NCBI RefSeq assembly: GCF_037392515.1
Contig: NC_090288.1
Coordinates: 14,365,969-14,429,968, forward strand
Length of the DNA: 64,000 bases
Source: Haliotis asinina
Taxonomy: Eukaryota > Mollusca > Gastropoda > Lepetellida > Haliotidae
Direction: 5' to 3'
Shown: positions 58,141 to 64,000 of the stretch, one piece after another
How positions within the stretch are numbered: position 1 is the stretch's first letter
Layout: every line of letters starts with the position of its first letter
Notes under the pieces: model-generated
What the model saw: the letters and a program-made list of their open reading frames with translations, nothing else
What the model was told of the DNA's origin: nothing
The model's database searches: none
Translations under genes and position numbers: made by a program

Positions 58141-58971
58141 CCAAACATGTAGGGTGGGAGCAAGGGATCCTCCAGTTCAGAGCCTTCAGGACCTTACCCA
58201 TGTTTTGCATGGTGAGTGGCAGCACATCGCCCAACAGAGAATCTGACGTCAGGTGACCAGCGTGAGACGGCGTGTTGTTGTCCACGTGCGAGGCGTTTGC
58301 ACCAGGTGCCTGTCATTGTGGACCTTACTAGTGTGATGGACATGAATGAAATGTGGACTGTGTTGTATGTCTCTAGTAAAGAGTCCTCCTGCCTTTCTCA
58401 CTTCACCTAATTTTACGGTGATTTCGGTGAACATTAGTTAGGTGCAATTATACCCTCAATTCGTGCTCAAATTCGGTCCGAACAAATGTTGTCAGTTTTC
58501 TGACTGAATGGTCACAATGGGGCTTATATACGGTAAAATGTACCTTTCTAAGTACCAGTGGGTAATACGGTTGCCAATCGGGTCGTTATGAAACATTGAT
58601 CAAACAAGGGATAAGGCGGCCGGTGCACGAATGAACACTGCGTTTATCCATAGCATTCTACAGTACAATATTATCTGACGCTGAGAATATCTGTTTCAAA
58701 GATCTACAAATCACCTTCCCGGAAAGACTTCACTTCATCAAAGCTAAAGACATCAAATACAGCTCAGGTTTATACTGGTTTTCAGGTTTTTTCTTCAACG
58801 AACAAAGCTTCCAGTATGGTTTCATACTTTTCACAGCATAGCTAACCTTTATTAAATCGATTCATTTTGTTCCAACTCAACCCATAAACATCTCCCTGGG
58901 TGAAAAAAAAACAATCAACGTGATTAGGTGAGGGGAATTATTTTTATCACAAATATCAGTAACTGAATACT

Positions 58972-59202
58972 GTTGATTGCTTTGTTTGTCAATAAAAGGA
59001 AACGCCTTACCCCTAGTCATTATAGTAATTCGGGCGCGTCGTCAATATCACATTACTGCCAACAGACATCTAAAGAAGTATCGAGGCGGTGGGGTAGCCT
59101 AGTGGTTAAGGTACGGTTTAACATATGGATACAGTGTGCCAAGCCCATTTCTGTGATATTACTGGAATATTCTTTTAAGCGGTGTAAACCTCAACTCACC
59201 CA

Positions 59203-59204
<2 letters not shown>
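58972..59204 (+). mobile_element. SINE family A with 5' extension and internal deletion
   Basis: 58972-59090 matches the 5' extension of the copy at 7704-7954. Then GGTGGGGTAGCCTAGTGGTT (box A), a loss of the box B region, AGCCCATTTCTGTGATATTA and a CAACTCACCCACTC tail. Confidence 0.78.
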
Positions 59205-59236
<32 letters not shown>

Positions 59237-59265
59237 AGCACGCACGCACGCACACACACTCACTT
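59203..59265 (+). repeat. (CA)n tract at a SINE tail
   Basis: About 14 CA units, then mixed GCACGCACGCAC and CACTCACT. It starts directly at the CACTCAC end of the SINE. Confidence 0.93.
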
Positions 59266-59269
59266 ACTC

Positions 59270-60920
59270 ACTCAAGAAGTGTCTTCAGTACACGTTATGA
59301 CACATGGATTTACATATTCATCTTCAAATGCTGAAGCCACTTCTAAAATCTTTTTTCAACATGTTTATGTAAATCATGCATATCACTGACTGTCATTTGT
59401 TACTGTGTTATAGTTCGGACTAAGGTTTTCTTTCTGCTTTAATTGATTATTCATTTCAGAAATGATTCTTCAGTTTCAGCGAGTCCATTTTATTATACAT
59501 TGTTCATTGTTATGGGCGTACTACCAACAATATACATCTTCCATGTTATCTGAAAATCAGGGAACTATAAGAGAGTGAGTATTGCTGTATGCTGCTTCAA
59601 GCAATAGTGTGGAGCAACCAACCAAACAGGCATTTGATAAATATTGATATCTGTATATCTCTTGTAGGAAATACGACACCGTCACATGTTGCCATCTGGA
59701 AATCTGGACTAACAACTGAAGTAGGCGTAACTGACTTTTAATTGTGGGATAAGAATAAACTCTAATTAATCATTTTTCTTTAGTTTTTTTAGTCTTTAGT
59801 TTCAGTACGTCTGTTTGTAATCTTGTGTACTCTGTTATGGGCGTACTTCCATCACGTTGTATCTTCCATGTTAACATCAGGTACCTATATGCCCGTGAGC
59901 ATGTTTTAGCAGTACTCACGATATAAGGACCTCGCACACAGTGACCATAACATCAAATCCATTTGGCTTCCCACCACTAGCAAAGACGCGGAAGTGAATG
60001 TCAATCCTCCCACTTAATCTGTGAAGAACACAATTGTCAGAGGATATGAGTAAATCAGTCTAAACAGTCTAAACAAACACTGACAGTTTTTCTTTCCTAT
60101 TTCATCTTTTGTCCATGCTATAAACATTTAATTCCACTGTCTTTGTGCTCCACACTGTTAACAAACTCGTTATTAAAAGGTTCAGACAAAATAATGTCTT
60201 TCTATTAAAAGGTCTGTTTGATGTGAGGACCGTAATAACAATCGGAATCGGGTATTATCGTCGTTTTCTACGATGCTCATGTACAGTCCAGACACGATAT
60301 CAGAATCTGACGTGGATGTTGTCCCCAACAGCTGATACAATATACATTATTCTTCTTAAAACAACAAAGACACTGTCATGAAACCTTACAAAAACCCATC
60401 AAAATACACTTTTGCCGTCTTTGGCACTGACTCCATTGCTATCATCACTGTATTTGTGTCAACAGAAATGTTTCCAATATTCAAATAGCCTTAAAGATCA
60501 CATACACACCAGGGGGATATAAATACATAAAACAGTCACAGGCATCGTTATAAATGAAAATCCGTCATTAAAACTACACATTTCGACATTTGATTACCTT
60601 ATTTACAACAGTTGCAATTTTCTCCCATGAACGAAATTTCAAGCAGGTGGTCTCGTCTCCTTGAGGTAATGTGAGGTATGCCTATGCTGGCCGCTGCAGA
60701 ATTCATGTATATTTCCGGGGTTTATTTCCGGCTTTATGTTTTCAAAGTCTACGGTCATTTAATCTAGTCACCTGATGTGCCTAATTTGCGAGATACAACG
60801 TGTTTTCATAAGACGATTCTGTCAAAATCGCTTGTCATAACGGTTCATGAAGTCATTTACAAGTTGTGTCGTGCAAAATCCTTTCGGTCATGATTCAAAT
60901 GCGCTATAAACTGAAAAGGG
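59270..60920. other. Intergenic, nothing recognised
   Basis: Only short frames. A worn SINE-tail word occurs near 59573. Confidence 0.55.
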
Positions 60921-60924
60921 AACA

Positions 60925-61062
60925 GGTCAAAATGGCCACACGACAAAATGGCCACACTCACCCAAGTCAAAATGGCCACAACCCAAAATGACCATACCAA
61001 AAAGTCAAAATGGCCAAAGAAAAAGATCCAAATGGCCAAAGAAAAAGGTCAAAACGGCCATA
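60925..61062 (+). repeat. Irregular GTCAAAATGGCCA repeats
   Basis: Seven worn copies of a 14-22 bp unit around (C)AAAATGGCCA. Confidence 0.85.
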
Positions 61063-61317
61063 CATTATTTTATTATTTTTCAATACTCACGTTTGATATC
61101 AAAGTGAAAATTGACAAAAGAAGTTATGTCACACAAAACTAAGTATTAATTATTGAGGTACTTGCCTAATGACTATTTTGACAACTTCACCCTTCTCGGT
61201 TCACAGAAGGGAAACCTTCCGAGACAGGAATCATTATGTTACAAGTTGTGGCATGCAATATTCTTTTGGTCATAAATCACTTGCTACAACTAGTAAGTAT
61301 TCTCGATTTCTGTTAAT

Positions 61318-61480
61318 CATCATGAAGCTTTGTCAAGCCCCTTTCCTGACGTTATCCAAAGCACGCTACACGTGAACAGCGACTCAAAGTTCTGTCGACG
61401 AAAACGATTCTAAATGGTACGTTAATTCAGAGTACAACGTTTTTCTAACCATCATGAAGCTTTGTCAAGCCCCTTTCCTT
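61318..61480 (+). repeat. Short direct repeat pair
   Basis: ATCATGAAGCTTTGTCAAGC plus CCCTTTCCT occurs at about 61318 and 61452, 134 bp apart. Confidence 0.88.
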
Positions 61481-61484
61481 TTAA

Positions 61485-62500
61485 ATGTATAAAGCTATTG
61501 GTTTCGTTGTTAAATAAAAGATCTAGAAGACAAACATTAACTTCAAAACACCTTGACAATAATATGAATTATCAATACATGCAAGAAATTCTCCCTAAAA
61601 AGAGGCTCGTCTGTATTACTGGAGGAGGGCTACTAAGGGAGATTACTCTCAATGATTTTATTCACAACGATACACCTAAAATGTCATTTTTTATATTGAG
61701 ATGACATTCTTGATTGTGCCCTTTCACATTATGATTTATAGACAGCTTGTATTCCCTGCAAAATACAGATTAATTTATCACTTGTTTCAGCTTACTGTCT
61801 TGTAACTCGTGTAGTTTCATCCAGTACAGCTTTTGCTACACGTGGATACGAGTTTTCATCATGCAAATGTACTGAAGTAATCAAAACAAGAATGATGATT
61901 TCACTGTACATTATTGACATTTTATTTTAGACTCTAGTATCATAATGATAAACATAATTATTTAGTATCAAAATATTGTATTTATGTATTGTATTGAGAA
62001 AACGATTTTTCATATTGACATATTCGTATTGAATATAAATACTACTATATTTTATTAAAACTATCAAATGTATAATAATATAAACACCCAACGATAGATT
62101 TTAAACATATTGGTGATTGAAAAGTTGCAACATACACAGAAGTCTGTGTTCCGTGTACATATAGTTTCAGGGCTAGAAATTAACATACAAGACCGTAGCC
62201 GCGAAGCTAGTCAAAATTCTCTCTGGCTGATCAATTTCGGAAACTGCTAGCATTTGGGGCTTGTAAGAAATTCCTGACTGTAACCAAACATTGATAAAGT
62301 TTTTTTATTTTTGATCGACAACACTGTGAATTTGTGAATATTTGTTAGGATAACATGATATAATTTTTAGATCTTTCATGACAGGGTTCTCCACTGTGAT
62401 CTGTCACTTCTATTAAATTATAATGTCAACTTGTTATGAATTATTCTTTTAATAATCCAATAATCACAATCCGTTCATCAGTTCAGGATAGCTGCAGTTT
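61485..62500. other. AT-rich intergenic stretch
   Basis: Strongly AT-rich with no frame or repeat recognised up to the LINE tail. Confidence 0.6.
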
Positions 62501-62504
62501 ATTT

Positions 62505-63038
62505 GAGTGAGTGAGTTAACATTTAATGTCACATCGGCAGTATTGCAGCCATATCGTGACGAGAGCATTCTTAAAAAGGAATCTATGTATATCATAAAAA
62601 CCTGTCAACGAAGGACAGTAAAACAACTAGAATATCACAATAAGAAATAAAACTAGCGTGAAACGTTAAAACTAATATTCCTATTGAGACAAAACAATAT
62701 AAAAACAGGCTATATAGATCACCAACAACTGAAGGTAGATCACCATACTAGGGGCCATGGGGACTTACAGTACTTCTGCTACCTGCATGGTTCCTAGCTG
62801 GATCTACATCATCCCCTCAGCTGCTGGTGATTGTATGCAAGATTAGCCACAAATTAAAATGACACATATTCTACGGCTAAGACAAAATGGAAGATCAAAT
62901 TTGACTTCAAATCTTTTGGGACTTACGTACCCTCTCAGGAGGACAATAATTCTACAGTGCTTTAACCCCCCTCGAGGATACAGCCACTAACACTCTAAGT
63001 TACTAATTCAAACTTCCAAGCATAAAATATTTTTCTAT
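62505..63038 (-). repeat. 3' UTR and tail of the LINE
   Basis: Follows the LINE stop codon. On the minus strand it ends AACTCACTCACTC at 62505, a tail resembling the SINE tails of this window. Parts recur at 40801-41070, which marks it as repeated sequence. Confidence 0.7.
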
Positions 63039-64000
63039 TTACAATTCATTTAGCAAATCTAATTCTTTTAAAAATGCAATAATTAAATGAGAGCTAACAG
63101 AATTAAAAAGATCCTTCAAAGTTCGTGAATTAAAATATTTATCCCTTGTGATGGAATATTCAACACAGTCAAGCAGGACATGCTTGACTGTGATTCTTTC
63201 ATCACAAGGGATACAAAACGGAGGATCTTCACCCTTTAATAGATACTCGTGAGTATACCTCGTATGGCCAATGCGACATCGTCGCATAATGACCTCCTCA
63301 AATCTGGACTGACAACCCAAGTAAGTATAACCGATATAAGGTTTTATTTCATGTAATTTATTTATACCTACTTGAGTGTCCCACCTCTTCTGCATCAGAT
63401 CACGGATATACGTTCTAATGCAAGCTTTGTAATCTGAATATGGAAGAAGAAGTGGTGTCACAGATTTGGTGAGTGCTGCCTTGGCAGCAAGATCGGCCAT
63501 CACATTCCCAGAAATACCTACGTGACTGGGTAACCAACAAAAGACGATGTCGTATTGGCCAGTAGCAAGAGTATTATACAGTTCCATAATTTCTATTAAA
63601 AGTGGATGTTTACAGGAAATATTTTTAATAGCTTGAAGGCAAGAAAGAGAGTCGGAATATATTATATACTGTTTACGTTTCGGGTGTCTTTGGATATATT
63701 TAAGAGCTGTTAATATGGCGTTAGCTTCTGCTGTAAAAATAGAACTATTATCTGGTAATCTAGAAGATATTGTTCTGGATCCAATGAAAGTAGCACAAGC
63801 AACTGCACCACCGTCCTTGGACCCATCTGTAAATAAGGATTTGTAATTGTTATATGTATGTTTCAATTGATTATATTCTTGTTTATACTGTAATTCATTG
63901 GTTTCTGATTTTTTAAATGTAGTTAATGTTAGGTCAACCTGTGGCCTGACCAACTGCCAAGGGGGAGAGGAAAGAAGACGGAAAGGAGCTATATTGTTCA
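63039..64000 (-). CDS. LINE ORF2 C-terminus: RNase H and CCHC knuckle (partial)
   Basis: Open frame that enters from the window edge and ends with TAA-type stop at 63039. Numbering from the TTG at 63953, RNase H has D43 (FTDGS), E76 (TAEANAI), D101 (YSDS), H144 (LPSHVGI) and D154 (VMADLAAK): all catalytic acids are present. A CCHC knuckle follows (C247, C250, H258, C263: FCIPC...VKHVLLDC). An RNase H C-terminal to the RT is typical of I/Nimb/Ingi-like and R1/LOA non-LTR clades. The reading frame is unbroken for about 320 codons, so the copy may be young or active. The RT lies outside the window. Confidence 0.88.
   Translation of the reverse strand, partial: NNIAPFRLLSSPPWQLVRPQVDLTLTTFKKSETNELQYKQEYNQLKHTYNNYKSLFTDGSKDGGAVACATFIGSRTISSRLPDNSSIFTAEANAILTALKYIQRHPKRKQYIIYSDSLSCLQAIKNISCKHPLLIEIMELYNTLATGQYDIVFCWLPSHVGISGNVMADLAAKAALTKSVTPLLLPYSDYKACIRTYIRDLMQKRWDTQVGINKLHEIKPYIGYTYLGCQSRFEEVIMRRCRIGHTRYTHEYLLKGEDPPFCIPCDERITVKHVLLDCVEYSITRDKYFNSRTLKDLFNSVSSHLIIAFLKELDLLNEL

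Noticed and set aside
58216..58434. Frames on both strands next to the telomere-like repeat
   Set aside because: Short, no family likeness, no splice context.

Overview
The window is eukaryotic and looks like gastropod mollusc DNA, most likely an abalone (Haliotis) or close relative. This rests on three things: AT-rich sequence with split genes using GT/AG introns, two dense SINE families whose tails end in CACTCACTC and which I recognise from memory as abalone-type repeats, and protein sequences that match animal families. The species is an inference; no search was run.

Two ordinary genes can be rebuilt exon by exon. WDR82 (minus strand, 16356-27848) has nine coding exons with consistent splice phases and gives a 313-residue WD40 protein, the same length as the vertebrate protein. 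Glycerate kinase (GLYCTK, plus strand, 42453-48633) has four visible coding exons; its 5' exon with a start codon is not identified. A third locus (plus strand, 52202-53505) is an intronless class A GPCR-like gene broken by one frameshift after transmembrane segment 3. A possible single exon with a faint resemblance to AMP-binding ligases lies head-to-head with WDR82 at 28081-28290.

The rest is mostly repeats. Region by region: 1-16 kb is intergenic with scattered tRNA-like SINEs, a THAP-domain relic (1543), an inverted-repeat element (4.5-5.0 kb) and a terminal-inverted-repeat element (11.15-11.43 kb). 16.4-27.8 kb is WDR82, whose introns and 3' part hold a pile of SINEs, a perfect 70-bp palindrome and a pogo-like DNA transposon remnant. 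30.6-34.2 kb is a decayed DIRS-type tyrosine-recombinase retrotransposon with a terminal inverted-repeat region. 34.85-36.1 kb is a ~170-bp satellite in which two microsatellites have expanded. 36.2-37.8 kb is an L1/Tx1-like LINE relic. 38.77-40.67 kb is a 45-bp minisatellite that starts inside a SINE. 42.4-49.3 kb is GLYCTK, 52.2-53.5 kb the GPCR. 54.8-62.5 kb is intergenic with a 60-bp minisatellite, a hairpin element, telomere-like repeats and (CA)n. 62.5-64.0 kb is the 3' end of a LINE of the RNase H-bearing kind, running off the window.

The retroelements fit together: the LINE at 62.5-64 kb and both SINE families end in related 3' tails, which suggests that this LINE family (or a relative) mobilises the SINEs. 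I found no evidence of a new protein system; the most unusual items are structural (SINE/LINE tail sharing, microsatellites born at one point of a satellite monomer, the long palindrome, and the minisatellite open in reading frames on both strands).
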